64,000 nucleotides of DNA from Crocinitomicaceae bacterium (GCA_002707155.1 PAME01000001.1:604029-668028); one strand, 5' to 3'. Shown: positions 1 to 9,189, numbered from the stretch's first letter. The notes: a model not told the origin generated them from the letters alone. Numbers and translations are program-made.

Positions 1-1884
1 TACAGTTCCAGTTTCTTTTCCGGTATTTGGTCGGCCATAAACACCATTGTCGTAAAGAGTGTATGTACCTGTGCTGCCCATTGAATCGCGCTGATATTCT
101 CTGATGTAGTAAGAACCCTCATAGTTAGGCGTTAGATTTACACCAACAGAAGGCGTAATGACGTGTCGTAAAGCTTTTACCGGTCCTCGTTTGTAAAGAT
201 ACATTCCGTAAATTTTAGTCGTTAGGTTGGCTCCTCCGCTTACTTTTCCAAAACGTCCAAATCCCCCAATTGTGTCCTTTACAACGCCGTTCTCGGAAGT
301 TGAAAATTCTTGGTTGAGTTGTTCGAATTCCCAAAATTCACTGTAGTTGACATAAGGTTCCAAAGAAGCCACTTTTAATACCTTGGTATTTGTATTTAAT
401 CTAAAATCATGCTTTATCCCATTGCGCATTTCACTTAGGGCTTTAGGTCCAAATAGTGAATCTGGATGGGCTGTTATTTTGTTCATGAAATTCGTGGTGT
501 AGGTAAGTCCAATTTTATCGTAGAGTTTGTCTTTACCTACCTTAGACTTTCTTTTGAAAGGATAAATTCTATCCATGTTTAAAGTAGCTTGAGGTAAGAT
601 TACTTCAGCGCTATTTGCGTTACTCACAGAGTGACTTCCATTCAAAGTAATTCTGAAAGGGCTGTTTGGAAAGTTATAGTTGAAGTTTATGTTAGACTTA
701 AAGGTATTGGTTAAAAACTCTTGGCTTGAACTGTTTATATCCAATTGGTTGTTTTTATAAATGTTTACATCGGCGCTAAACCTGCTGTTGGGATGTGCTT
801 TATTGTCTTGGATATGTTTCCAATATAATTTATAGACTTGATCTTTGGATAAATCCAGGGTTTCTTCAGAACCCGTTTTAAGTTCTGTGTATCTCAACTC
901 AACATTCCCATTACTTCGGTACCTTTTGTTGTAATTACTTGCAAAACCAGCGCCCCAACTTCCACGAGAATAAATATCGCCCGTAAATGACATATCCATG
1001 TATTCGTTTACCGACCAATAATAACCGCCCTCTTGTAAAAAGTATCCTTGCCCGGGACTAAATCCATATTTCGGTATGATCAGTCCAGATGAAGCGCCTT
1101 CAGAATTTGGGAAAATACCAAAGGGTAAAACTAAAGGAGTTGGGATACTCCCAATTCTCATATTAGCAGGCCCAGTAACTACTTTGTCTTCGGGGATGAT
1201 TTTTATTTTTTTAGCAAGGATATAGGTTTTTGCATCCCTGTCCTTACAAGGACAAAACTGCCCATCTTCTATATAGATTACTTCATTCGGCATTCGTTTT
1301 ACCGTTTTCCCTTTTACATATCCGTCTCCTTGTTGAGTGACCGCCTCGGTTATCAATCCTTTTTCGCTTGAGAAGTTGTAACGGATGTCTTTGGCCTCAA
1401 ATTGTTGCGCTCCATCTTTAAAAATGGGTGTTCCATATTCCTTACCGGTGCTATCTTCGGTTCCACGAGCAAAGACTTCATTTTTTTGTAAATCAAGTTC
1501 AATGTAATCTGCTTTTAAATTGGTTTTTCTATAGTCTACTTCAGCGTCTCCATATAAGTATACCAGTTGTTTTTTTACATTAAAGCGCAAAGAGTCGGTG
1601 GCTTTGTAATCCACTTTAGATTGAAAACTACCTTCCTTTGCCTTTGGTCTAAGGGGTTTTTGTTTTTTCAGCGAATCATTGACTAAGGAATCATTAAGCA
1701 GCGAATCAGTGGGTAAAATGCCCGAGGTGTCCTTAAAAGATGCGCTGGAGGTGTCGTTGTCACTAATTTTCGCCGATTCGGGAAAGTTTGGAACGATTTT
1801 TTGTTGGGTATACGCTTTTAAACTGAAGAGTATTATCAACAAGAATGCGTGTAATAATCGGAGTTTGTGCGGAAGCGAAGGCAA
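1..1884 (-). CDS. lptD: LPS-assembly protein LptD, N-terminal part (runs off the window start)
   Basis: The minus strand is open without interruption from 1884 to base 1 (628 codons, no stop). LptD is the outer-membrane barrel that places lipopolysaccharide in the outer leaflet. The N-terminus is a hydrophobic signal segment (LLHAFLLIILFSL) followed by a Ser/Asp-rich linker and an OstA-like repeat domain (GDAEVDYRKTN). The later part is barrel-like, with strands such as RHVITPSVGVNLTPNYEGSY typical of the Bacteroidota LptD family. No ATG precedes the signal peptide: an in-frame TAG lies four codons upstream of the TTG at 1884, so TTG is the likely start. It is divergent from the amidase gene. 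The C-terminal barrel end is missing here. I am confident of the family. Confidence 0.88.
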   Translation of the reverse strand, partial: MPSLPHKLRLLHAFLLIILFSLKAYTQQKIVPNFPESAKISDNDTSSASFKDTSGILPTDSLLNDSLVNDSLKKQKPLRPKAKEGSFQSKVDYKATDSLRFNVKKQLVYLYGDAEVDYRKTNLKADYIELDLQKNEVFARGTEDSTGKEYGTPIFKDGAQQFEAKDIRYNFSSEKGLITEAVTQQGDGYVKGKTVKRMPNEVIYIEDGQFCPCKDRDAKTYILAKKIKIIPEDKVVTGPANMRIGSIPTPLVLPFGIFPNSEGASSGLIIPKYGFSPGQGYFLQEGGYYWSVNEYMDMSFTGDIYSRGSWGAGFASNYNKRYRSNGNVELRYTELKTGSEETLDLSKDQVYKLYWKHIQDNKAHPNSRFSADVNIYKNNQLDINSSSQEFLTNTFKSNINFNYNFPNSPFRITLNGSHSVSNANSAEVILPQATLNMDRIYPFKRKSKVGKDKLYDKIGLTYTTNFMNKITAHPDSLFGPKALSEMRNGIKHDFRLNTNTKVLKVASLEPYVNYSEFWEFEQLNQEFSTSENGVVKDTIGGFGRFGKVSGGANLTTKIYGMYLYKRGPVKALRHVITPSVGVNLTPNYEGSYYIREYQRDSMGSTGTYTLYDNGVYGRPNTGKETGTV

Positions 1885-1894
1885 TTTATAATGC

Positions 1895-1902
1895 TATTTT
1901 TG
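1895..1902 (+). promoter_or_regulatory. Possible -7 element for the amidase operon
   Basis: TATTTTTG matches the Bacteroidota -7 consensus TAnnTTTG and faces the amidase gene, about 78 bases upstream of its ATG. I do not see a well-spaced TTG at -33, so support is partial. Confidence 0.35.
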
Positions 1903-1919
1903 CTCAGCATATTAAGCGT

Positions 1920-1927
1920 CAAAATTA
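1920..1927 (-). promoter_or_regulatory. Possible -7 element for lptD
   Basis: On the minus strand the bases read TAATTTTG, matching TAnnTTTG, about 36 bases upstream of the proposed TTG start of lptD. The -33 box is not obvious. Confidence 0.35.
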
Positions 1928-1979
1928 AGAAATAGAACCTCAGAAAAAGCGTTAAGAATTGGTATTCACTAAAAAAAAC

Positions 1980-3098
1980 ATGAAGAAGGTAACTGTTAAT
2001 TGTTTAGCTGCGTTTATTTCATTTTTAATGTTGACATCGTTTTACCCATTTAGACCAGGAGAATACGGTTTAAATAAAGTGGTAATTGATGCTGGACATG
2101 GAGGAAAAGATCCCGGTGCAATTGGGGTAGATATGATTCAAGAAAAAGATATTGTTCTGGATATTGCGCTTAAAGTTGGTGCTGCAATAAAAAAACAACA
2201 TCCGAATGTTACCGTAGTTTACACAAGAGATAAGGATATTTTTATTGGTTTAGGCGAACGGGCTAAAATTGCAAATCATATGAATGCCGATTTGTTTATG
2301 TCTATTCATGCAGACGCAGCTGCATCTACACAGGCGTATGGTACAGAGACGTTTGCGTTAGGCCTGCATCGTTCTAAAGAAAACCTAGAAACTGCCAAAC
2401 GAGAAAATCAAGCCATTTTGCTGGAAGAAAATTATGAAGTTAAATACGAAGGTTTTGACCCAAGTTCTGATGAATCCTTGATTGCACTTGGGCTGATGCA
2501 GCAAAACTCTTTAGCACAAAGTTTGAGCATTGCGTCTAAAGTCCAGGACCAGTTTGTTGCTTTAGGAAGGAGGAATAGGGGAGTGAAGCAGGCGGGTTTT
2601 ATGGTGTTGTACAAAACAACAATGCCCAGTGTGCTTATTGAAACTGGTTTTATCACAAACACTAAAGAAGGACGGTTTTTGAATAAGGCCGAAAACAGGA
2701 ATTTAATTTCAAATGGAATTGTAACCGCCTTTAATCAATACAAAGAAGAAATTGACATCTTGTATGCCCCAGCCTCAACTAAGGAAAACAACCAAAAGCA
2801 GCTCAATAATAAAGAATCAATAGACCATGGAGTTCGATTTAAAGTTCAAATCACTTCTTCTCCAAAATCAGTGGGAACAGATGCTAAACGTTTTAAAGGT
2901 ATCGAAGGTGTTGAGGAAATAAAAATCAATAACTCTTATAAATACGCGGTTGGAAATGAGAAGTCCTTTGAAGATGGTGTAAGTTTGCAAGGCAAAGTTC
3001 GAGAAAAAGGATATAAAGACGCATTTCTAATTAGCATGTATAAAGGGGAGCGTATTCCAATATCTCAAGCACTCGAAATCATTAAAAACGCAAAATAA
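1980..3098 (+). CDS. N-acetylmuramoyl-L-alanine amidase (Amidase_3) with SPOR-like tail
   Basis: This enzyme cleaves the amide bond between muramic acid and the stem peptide of peptidoglycan in the periplasm. A signal peptide covers residues 1-24. The zinc-amidase motifs are present: DAGHGG (His40), Glu55, SIHAD (His110) and ETGF (catalytic Glu221). Residues about 285-372 form a SPOR-like region (VRFKVQITSS start) expected to bind denuded glycan. The open frame continues up to a TTG at 1959, but the ATG at 1980 puts the signal peptide at the N-terminus, so I chose it. The MCE gene follows after 10 bases, so they are probably co-transcribed. Confidence 0.9.
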   Translation: MKKVTVNCLAAFISFLMLTSFYPFRPGEYGLNKVVIDAGHGGKDPGAIGVDMIQEKDIVLDIALKVGAAIKKQHPNVTVVYTRDKDIFIGLGERAKIANHMNADLFMSIHADAAASTQAYGTETFALGLHRSKENLETAKRENQAILLEENYEVKYEGFDPSSDESLIALGLMQQNSLAQSLSIASKVQDQFVALGRRNRGVKQAGFMVLYKTTMPSVLIETGFITNTKEGRFLNKAENRNLISNGIVTAFNQYKEEIDILYAPASTKENNQKQLNNKESIDHGVRFKVQITSSPKSVGTDAKRFKGIEGVEEIKINNSYKYAVGNEKSFEDGVSLQGKVREKGYKDAFLISMYKGERIPISQALEIIKNAK

Positions 3099-3108
3099 GT
3101 AGCGTATT

Positions 3109-4041
3109 TTGAAGGGAAAAAAAGAGATTTTAATAGCAATTTTAGTACTCACCAGTGTTGGTCTGTTTTATTTTGGTTTTGGATACTTAAAAGGAAGCAA
3201 CCTCTTTGCTTCGGGCCGAACCTATTACGCGATATACGGAAACGTAGCTGGAATTAACAATGATGATCCTGTTTCAGTCAACGGATTTCGAATAGGAAAA
3301 ATTCGATCATCAACTTTAATCCCTGATGAGGATGTTGTGGTATTGGAGTTGGAAGTTTCGCATTCTGGCTTAAATATTCCAGAAGATTCAAGAGCTATTA
3401 TCGCCAATACTGGTTTATTGGGCGGAAAGGAGATTGACATAGAAATGGGTTTTAGTTCGGTTTTTTTAGGCGATGGAGATACGATTACTTCTGGCACTGA
3501 ACAAGATATTTTTTCTTCCTTAAGTAGCTCCTTGGAACCTTTTGAAAAGAAAGCATTGGAAGCTGTGGTTTCCATTGATTCGGTGATGAAATTGGTTCAA
3601 GTGGTGTTGAATCAAAAAAACAGAACTAACCTGGAGAGTAGTATGCAAGATGTTGCAGAAACGATGGATAACCTCAACGCTACATCTGCAGATTTGAAAT
3701 CACTAATTGCTTCTGAAAGTTCAAATATTAAAAAGGTCATAGAGAACCTGGGCAAGGTTTCCAATGATTTTGCTCAGATTAGCGATTCCTTAAAAGACAT
3801 CAAGTTTAACGAAACAATTCATCGAGTTAATGCGTCATTAGATAATGCAAATGCAATTCTAGGAAAAATTAATTCGGGAGAAGGAACTATGGGTAAACTG
3901 GTGAATAACGATTCACTCTATTTGTATCTCGAGTCGGCAAGTAAAGATCTAGATTTACTGCTTATAGATTTTAAGGAAAACCCTAAACGTTACGTCCATT
4001 TTTCTGTATTTGGAAAGAAGGAAAAGTCAGAAAAGAAGTAG
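3109..4041 (+). CDS. MCE/MlaD family lipid-transport protein
   Basis: MlaD-type proteins carry phospholipids between membranes as periplasmic MCE-domain assemblies anchored in the inner membrane. Residues 5-25 form a membrane anchor, followed by the MCE domain (about 38-115, with VAGINNDDPVSVNGFRIGKI) and a helical tail to residue 310 rich in Asn/Ser that may form a coiled needle or tether. TTG at 3109 is the only start that keeps the anchor. No permease (MlaE) or ATPase (MlaF) gene lies nearby in the window. The amidase lies upstream and the Fe-S pair downstream. Confidence 0.82.
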   Translation: MKGKKEILIAILVLTSVGLFYFGFGYLKGSNLFASGRTYYAIYGNVAGINNDDPVSVNGFRIGKIRSSTLIPDEDVVVLELEVSHSGLNIPEDSRAIIANTGLLGGKEIDIEMGFSSVFLGDGDTITSGTEQDIFSSLSSSLEPFEKKALEAVVSIDSVMKLVQVVLNQKNRTNLESSMQDVAETMDNLNATSADLKSLIASESSNIKKVIENLGKVSNDFAQISDSLKDIKFNETIHRVNASLDNANAILGKINSGEGTMGKLVNNDSLYLYLESASKDLDLLLIDFKENPKRYVHFSVFGKKEKSEKK

Positions 4042-4059
4042 TCATTAAATAACGTTGCT

Positions 4060-5421
4060 ATGGCAATTGGAAGTATTCTATTTATAATATGTTTGGGAGC
4101 TGCGACCTTTTTGTTTTACCGCAGCGTAAGTACAATTCGTCGGAATATTTTATTGGGTCGAGATGTAGACAGAAGCGATAATTCTCCACTGCGTTGGAAA
4201 ACCATGCTTCGAGTAGCTTTAGGACAATCAAAAATGGTCGTTCGACCAGTTGCAGGGTTTCTGCACATCATAGTTTATGTTGGTTTTGTAATCATAAATA
4301 TTGAAATTCTAGAAATTATTATTGATGGAATCTTTGGAACTCACCGAATATTTTCAAGTTGGATAGGAGTTGACGCCTATCGTTTTTTCATAAATTGTTT
4401 TGAGATACTTGCCTTTCTGGTTTTGGTGGCTTGTGTAATTTTTTTAATTCGAAGAAACGTAGTAAAAATCGCACGGTTTTGGAAACCAGAAATGAAAGGT
4501 TGGCCAGCTTCAGATGCCAATTTGATATTAGTAGCTGAGGTTTTGCTCATGGCTGCTTTTTTGACAATGGATGCAGCCGACGTATTGTTGATGCAAACAA
4601 ATGCAGAAGCATTGGCTTCGGCTGGACTGGATAAATATGCTATCAATTGGACGGGTAATGGATTTGTAGTGAGTTCATTTATTGCGGGACTGCTTCCTTC
4701 CGATACTGCGACGCTTCATATCATTGAACGATTTTGTTGGTGGTTCCACATTCTTGGAATATTGGCCTTCTTAAATTATTTAGCCATATCAAAACATTTG
4801 CACATAATTCTTGCTTTTCCTGCGGTGTACTTTTCAAACCTTAAATCAAAAGGCGAATTTGACAATCTTGCTTCGGTAAAAAAGGAAGTGGAGTTAATGT
4901 TTGATCCCAGTGCTGATCCTTATTCTGCACCTCCAGAACCTGATGAAAATGCACTTCCAGAAGCATTTGGAGCAAAGGATGTTAAAGATTTATCTTGGAA
5001 GCAATTGATGGATTCGTACAGTTGTACCGAATGTGGTAGATGCACTTCTGAGTGTCCAGCAAACCAAACGGGGAAATTATTATCGCCAAGAAAGATAATG
5101 ATGGATACCAGAGATAGGGTAACAGAATATGGAAAATCTATCGATAAAAATGGTGCAGATGCAGAAGATGGAAAAACATTGATATACGATTACATTTCTC
5201 CTGAGGAATTGTGGGCTTGTACATCTTGCAACGCTTGTACAGAAGCTTGTCCTATCAATCTTGATCCATTGAGCATTATTGTGGATTTGAGACGTTACTT
5301 GGTGATGGAAAAATCTGCTGCTCCTGCTGAGCTAAATAATATGTTTACCAATATAGAAAATAACGGTGCTCCGTGGCAATTTGCTCAGGCAGATCGTTTA
5401 AATTGGAAAGATGAAGCCTAA
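4060..5421 (+). CDS. Membrane Fe-S oxidoreductase subunit (heterodisulfide-reductase-like)
   Basis: This is a 453-residue fusion of a membrane domain (about five or six helices, residues 1-260) with a cytoplasmic ferredoxin domain. Two 4Fe-4S motifs are clear: C322-x2-C-x2-C-x3-C332 and C387-x2-C-x2-C-x3-C397. The layout resembles the NarI/HdrE-type membrane part joined to HdrC. Together with the CCG-domain protein at 5827 it probably forms a respiratory-type electron-transfer complex of unknown donor and acceptor. The ORF overlaps the next gene by 11 bases. Confidence 0.82.
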   Translation: MAIGSILFIICLGAATFLFYRSVSTIRRNILLGRDVDRSDNSPLRWKTMLRVALGQSKMVVRPVAGFLHIIVYVGFVIINIEILEIIIDGIFGTHRIFSSWIGVDAYRFFINCFEILAFLVLVACVIFLIRRNVVKIARFWKPEMKGWPASDANLILVAEVLLMAAFLTMDAADVLLMQTNAEALASAGLDKYAINWTGNGFVVSSFIAGLLPSDTATLHIIERFCWWFHILGILAFLNYLAISKHLHIILAFPAVYFSNLKSKGEFDNLASVKKEVELMFDPSADPYSAPPEPDENALPEAFGAKDVKDLSWKQLMDSYSCTECGRCTSECPANQTGKLLSPRKIMMDTRDRVTEYGKSIDKNGADAEDGKTLIYDYISPEELWACTSCNACTEACPINLDPLSIIVDLRRYLVMEKSAAPAELNNMFTNIENNGAPWQFAQADRLNWKDEA

Positions 5422-5770
5422 ACTCCAAGAAGCAAAAGAAGGTGATTCTCGAATCAGTCCGACTCTTCCCGAAGGAGTTAAAAATTTTATGATTGATATT
5501 GACGGAACCATTTGTGATGATATTCCGAACGAAGAGCCAGAACGAATGCTTACAGCAAAAGCCTTTGAAGGTGCAAAAGAAATCATTAACAAATGGCATG
5601 AAGAAGGACACGTTATTACATTTTTTACCAGTAGAATAGAAGAACAGAGGGCGTATACCGAACGTTGGTTAAAAGATAAAGGGTTTAACTATTCAGGGAT
5701 TTTGTTTGGTAAGCCTAGAGGAGGAAATTACCATTGGATCGATAACCATCTGGTAAAAGCAACACGTTAG
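5411..5770 (+). CDS. Small HAD-superfamily phosphatase-like protein
   Basis: This 119-residue protein has HAD motif I (MIDIDGTICDD; Asp29 and Asp31), motif II (FFTSR) and a C-terminal WIDNH loop in the place of motif IV. Such short proteins are common in Bacteroidota, where they are often labelled phosphoheptose isomerase-like without biochemical support. The substrate is unknown. It starts 11 bases inside the membrane Fe-S gene and lies 56 bases before the CCG-domain gene, so it shares their transcript. Confidence 0.72.
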   Translation: MKPKLQEAKEGDSRISPTLPEGVKNFMIDIDGTICDDIPNEEPERMLTAKAFEGAKEIINKWHEEGHVITFFTSRIEEQRAYTERWLKDKGFNYSGILFGKPRGGNYHWIDNHLVKATR

Positions 5771-5826
5771 AAAGGAAAGTTTACAGATTTAGTTGAAATG
5801 GAAGCAACTGTTCAAGTTTTTAAAAA

Positions 5827-6618
5827 ATGAGTGATCAAATACAAGTAAAAACAATGGCCGAAATGCTGGCCAACGGAGAAGAACCAGAAGTTTTATTTTG
5901 GGTTGGATGTGCCGGTAGCTTTGACGATAGGGCGAAGAAGATTACGCGAAGTTTTGTTTCAATTCTCAACAAAATTGACATAAAGCTTGCGGTACTTGGC
6001 ACCGAAGAAAGCTGTACTGGAGACCCTGCAAAAAGAGCCGGTAACGAGTTTTTATTTCAAATGCAGGCGATGTCAAACATCCAAGTGCTGAATGGATATG
6101 GTGTCAAGAAAATTGTAACTACTTGTCCGCATTGTTTTAATACCCTAAAGAACGAATACCTTGGATTGGGTGGAGATTATGAAGTAATGCACCATACTCA
6201 GTTTCTTACTGGGTTAATGAGCGAAGGGCGCTTAAAAGTGGAAGGAGGAAGTTTTAAAGGTAAAAGAATCACTTTTCACGACCCTTGCTACTTAGGAAGG
6301 GCGAATAACGAATACGAGGCACCGCGAAACTTACTCAGCCAATTGGACAGTGAATTGGTCGAAATGAAGCGATGTAAAACCAAAGGCCTTTGTTGCGGAG
6401 CTGGCGGAGCTCAAATGTTTAAAGAAGCTGAAAAGGGAGACAAGGAAGTGAATATTGAGCGCACCGAAGATGCCTTAGAAGTGCAACCCGATATAATTGC
6501 AACTGGCTGCCCTTTTTGCAACACCATGTTGACAGATGGCGTGAAAAATTTTAATAAAGAGGCATCGATAAAAATATTTGATTTAGCAGAATTGATTGCA
6601 GAAGCCCAAAGCGCTTAA
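5827..6618 (+). CDS. CCG-domain Fe-S protein (HdrB/LutA-like)
   Basis: This 263-residue soluble protein has two cysteine-rich CCG domains: one with TTCPHCFNTL in the first half, the other with FHDPCYLGR, LCCGAGGAQM and TGCPFCNTM. In the HdrB and GlpC/LutA families these bind noncubane Fe-S clusters and pass electrons to or from a partner. The partner here is very likely the membrane/ferredoxin protein encoded at 4060. It is followed after 3 bases by a conserved hypothetical gene. Confidence 0.85.
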   Translation: MSDQIQVKTMAEMLANGEEPEVLFWVGCAGSFDDRAKKITRSFVSILNKIDIKLAVLGTEESCTGDPAKRAGNEFLFQMQAMSNIQVLNGYGVKKIVTTCPHCFNTLKNEYLGLGGDYEVMHHTQFLTGLMSEGRLKVEGGSFKGKRITFHDPCYLGRANNEYEAPRNLLSQLDSELVEMKRCKTKGLCCGAGGAQMFKEAEKGDKEVNIERTEDALEVQPDIIATGCPFCNTMLTDGVKNFNKEASIKIFDLAELIAEAQSA

Positions 6619-6621
6619 ATA

Positions 6622-7107
6622 ATGAAATTAGAAAACCTCAAACCGAGCTCGAGAATTTGGATTTATCAAGCGGATAGATTCCTTACAGAAGAAGAGGTTC
6701 AGCAAGTTGAAACTGCAGGCAATATTTTTCTGGATAACTGGACAGCTCACGGAAGCGCATTAGAAGCCGGAATAGAAGTGAAGCATGGCTGTTTCATACT
6801 GTTGGCGGTTGATGAGCAAGTTGCCAACGCTACTGGTTGCTCTATTGATAAAAGCGTTCACTTTATTACAGATTTGGGATCTAAACTGAAAGTTGATTTT
6901 TTTAATAGAATGAACTTGGTGGTCGAAGTGAAAGGCCAGTATGAAATACTTGCTTTGAAAGAGCTGGAGGAAAAGGTAAATTCAGGAGTGGTTAAAGCTG
7001 AAACCACGACCTTCAACAATACAATCACTGAACTTGCATCCATAAACAGTGCTTGGAAGATTGCACTTTCAGAAACTTGGGCAGCGAGGCACCTCGTCTT
7101 TACTTAG
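6622..7107 (+). CDS. Conserved hypothetical protein
   Basis: A 161-residue, probably cytosolic protein without signal peptide or membrane segment. I recognise it as a protein widespread in Bacteroidota, often mislabelled ABC transporter ATPase although it has no Walker A or signature motif. It contains a buried-looking core FILLAVDEQVANATGCSIDKS. It is the last gene of the Fe-S unit (3-base gap) and its end overlaps the converging gene by 8 bases. Function unknown. Confidence 0.72.
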   Translation: MKLENLKPSSRIWIYQADRFLTEEEVQQVETAGNIFLDNWTAHGSALEAGIEVKHGCFILLAVDEQVANATGCSIDKSVHFITDLGSKLKVDFFNRMNLVVEVKGQYEILALKELEEKVNSGVVKAETTTFNNTITELASINSAWKIALSETWAARHLVFT

Positions 7108-7897
7108 CCTCTTTTTCAGTTTCGGCTACCCATGTTGCGTAAGAAATACTAGCGCCGTTTTTAAAATAATACACAGCTCCATAATGGTGTTTTACCGATA
7201 GGTATTCTTCGCCGTATTTTTCCTGTACAAAAACACGTTTGATAATTTCCTTTTTGCCTTCAGTATACTTTTCTTCCGTCCAGCCTGCTTTGTAAATTGT
7301 AGCCAAGTATTTTCTGTAGTTGTCGGTATTTTTATAGGGTTTAGGATTTTCTTTTTTAGGGGTAGGAGGTGTAGTGACTTTTTTTGCCACAGGTTTTTTA
7401 GGAACAATTTCCGGTACTTTTTCCACCGGTTTATCCGTGGGTTTACTATTGATTACCGGGGCCAAAGCGTCACTGGTATCAGTCGTTTCTGCTTCGGTTT
7501 GTATTGGTGTGTTTAAATATAGAGTTAAGGTATCGGGCACTTCTTCTTCTTCTTCTTCTTTTGATTCTTCAATGGTGTGCTCAGGAGTAAACGATTGCTG
7601 TTGCATTTGAGCATGCTTTTGCTTCTCAATGAGCAAGTCGATATCTCTAATTTTTGCAATTACTCTTTGGTCCGTTGGAATTATTTTTAGCGCTGCACTG
7701 TATTTGTTTTTAGCATTTTCGTACTTTTTAGCTTGAAAAAGCACAAGAGCTTCTTTTGCTATTTTGTCAAACTGTTCTTGTTTCTCTTGTTGTTCCCAAT
7801 AGCCTTCGTAAGGATTCTTTTTCTTTCGCTGGCCAAAACCATCTATAGAAACGACCATAAGCAGTATCAAACATCCTAAAATTAATTTCAATTTCAT
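7100..7897 (-). CDS. Secreted TPR-like hypothetical protein
   Basis: Residues 1-22 form a signal peptide (LILGCLILLMVVS). Residues 35-90 look like one or two tetratricopeptide helices (ALVLFQAKKYENAKNKYSAAL). A low-complexity Glu run is encoded by six TTC triplets on the plus strand at 7541-7558, followed by a Pro/Lys/Thr-rich linker and a C-terminal domain with YKAGWTEEKYTEGKKEI. It is probably periplasmic or outer-membrane associated. I do not recognise a named family for the C-terminus. It converges on and overlaps the end of the upstream plus-strand gene. Confidence 0.7.
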   Translation of the reverse strand: MKLKLILGCLILLMVVSIDGFGQRKKKNPYEGYWEQQEKQEQFDKIAKEALVLFQAKKYENAKNKYSAALKIIPTDQRVIAKIRDIDLLIEKQKHAQMQQQSFTPEHTIEESKEEEEEEVPDTLTLYLNTPIQTEAETTDTSDALAPVINSKPTDKPVEKVPEIVPKKPVAKKVTTPPTPKKENPKPYKNTDNYRKYLATIYKAGWTEEKYTEGKKEIIKRVFVQEKYGEEYLSVKHHYGAVYYFKNGASISYATWVAETEKEAK

Positions 7898-8010
7898 AAG
7901 AACAAATGTATCTTACTGTTCTTCATGTTGTTGATAACATATTGAGTTTTTAACACAGCTGGTAATGTATAAAAATTTACCTTGTATCGTTGATTTTAAA
8001 ACCCAAAGTT

Positions 8011-8196
8011 ATGTCACGACGAAAAATGTTAATCTACAGCAAGACTATTTTAAGAAAAGTAAGTTTTGATGCTCGATTATTTCAAAAGGAACTTGCAAAA
8101 GCGTTAAGCACTCTATCTGAACGCGAAGCAAAGGAGTTGAGACATTGGGTGCTGAGAAATTTTCATCAGCAAGCAGCTCCTGTTTTATTGGCCTAA
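8011..8196 (+). CDS. Small conserved hypothetical protein (61 aa)
   Basis: Using the ATG at 8011 rather than the upstream TTG at 7990 gives MSRRKMLIYSKTILRKVSFD at the N-terminus. I recall this pattern (short, basic, with KVSFD.RLF) in small proteins of many Bacteroidota. It is mostly helical with no signal or membrane segment. It converges on the exosortase operon, overlapping its last gene by 4 bases. Function unknown. Confidence 0.62.
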   Translation: MSRRKMLIYSKTILRKVSFDARLFQKELAKALSTLSEREAKELRHWVLRNFHQQAAPVLLA

Positions 8197-8654
8197 TTTT
8201 TTTCTTTTTTATACAGTAAAAAAGCAGGAATCAAGAAAAAGCAAGCCAGTGGCGATTGTATAAATTCAATTAACTTTCTAGCTACTCCATATCCTTCATG
8301 CTCGGCTCCAAAGGCAAACCCTAGAGCAAAAATGAGCGCTGCCAAGGAGAAAATCCCTACAAAGAAAACAATGGTAATTCTCTGATAAAGTTGTTCTTTA
8401 AAAAACAATCGAATCAAAACTAAGGACGCGTATAAGTACAATACACTAAAGAGGAGAATAAGCGTAAACTTTCCATAATAAAGGCTCCAATAGGATACAT
8501 TTTCCAGAAAAAAAAGACTTTTTGGTAGGTAGGGGTTAGTTTGTTCTTTCCATAAATAGTACAAATGTCCATTTATACTTTCGAATAAGAATTCTCTAAA
8601 GAAGCCTAAAACGAATAAACCAAAAGTAACAGCAACTATTTTAAGTTTTGACAT
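8193..8654 (-). CDS. Exosortase F system-associated membrane protein
   Basis: A 153-residue protein with four hydrophobic helices (about 7-25, 50-80, 90-115 and 130-148) and almost no soluble part. Its position, overlapping xrtF by 14 bases, and its size and topology match the small protein that accompanies XrtF in Bacteroidota. The partner's role is not established; it may help present the substrate or stabilise the sortase. It is the third gene of the PID-CTERM / xrtF operon. Confidence 0.8.
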   Translation of the reverse strand: MSKLKIVAVTFGLFVLGFFREFLFESINGHLYYLWKEQTNPYLPKSLFFLENVSYWSLYYGKFTLILLFSVLYLYASLVLIRLFFKEQLYQRITIVFFVGIFSLAALIFALGFAFGAEHEGYGVARKLIEFIQSPLACFFLIPAFLLYKKEKN

Positions 8655-9174
8655 CGCTTAATTTATTGCTCCATAGATACCAAAGATAAAATACGTAGGA
8701 GTAAACAACGATAGTAAAAGTATAGGTGTGGTTGAATTCTAAGGAATCGGGCGAGAAGTTCTGAATCATTGCGAGTGCAGTTACCCGAAGCACATTGAGG
8801 ATATGTATGGTTAGAATTCCAAGAGGAATAAACCAAAGTTTACTTTTCACTGGGCCAGGGTAGGCTAGAACGAACCCAGTAAATAGGGCAAATAATGAAA
8901 GTCCATTGCATGGGTCGCCGATCCAAACCCCATGGGAACCATCTATGCCTACTGTGCGCATCGACGCTCCATGAAGGTCGGTAGGAATCGTTGCAAAACC
9001 CATAGCTTTTAATAACCAATCGCTATTTTGAACAATAATGTTTATGATAAAAGTATCCGCAAATTTGGCTGGGTTCAGCCAAATATCGTAAAGGAAAAAC
9101 CAGGAAACGAATAGAAAAAAAGAAGTCAGGATAAACCTGACCAATTTGTTTTTGACTAACTCTTTGAAATTCAT
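8641..9174 (-). CDS. xrtF: Exosortase family protein XrtF
   Basis: An integral membrane cysteine transpeptidase-like enzyme of 177 residues with about five helices. The three residues expected of exosortases are present: Cys89 in GDPCNGLSLFALF, Arg130 in ILNVLRVTAL and His149 in FNHTYTFT. XrtF is expected to cleave and sort proteins carrying a C-terminal tripartite signal at the cytoplasmic membrane. Fifteen bases separate it from the upstream gene for a small protein with just such a tail, and it overlaps the downstream partner gene. Confidence 0.92.
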   Translation of the reverse strand: MNFKELVKNKLVRFILTSFFLFVSWFFLYDIWLNPAKFADTFIINIIVQNSDWLLKAMGFATIPTDLHGASMRTVGIDGSHGVWIGDPCNGLSLFALFTGFVLAYPGPVKSKLWFIPLGILTIHILNVLRVTALAMIQNFSPDSLEFNHTYTFTIVVYSYVFYLWYLWSNKLSDVKT

Positions 9175-9189
9175 TCAGGCAGAGCCGAA

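Noticed and set aside
7541-7558. TTC triplet repeat as a phase-variable tract
   Set aside because: Six triplets coding for Glu in frame cannot switch the gene off and are short; it is probably only a low-complexity linker.
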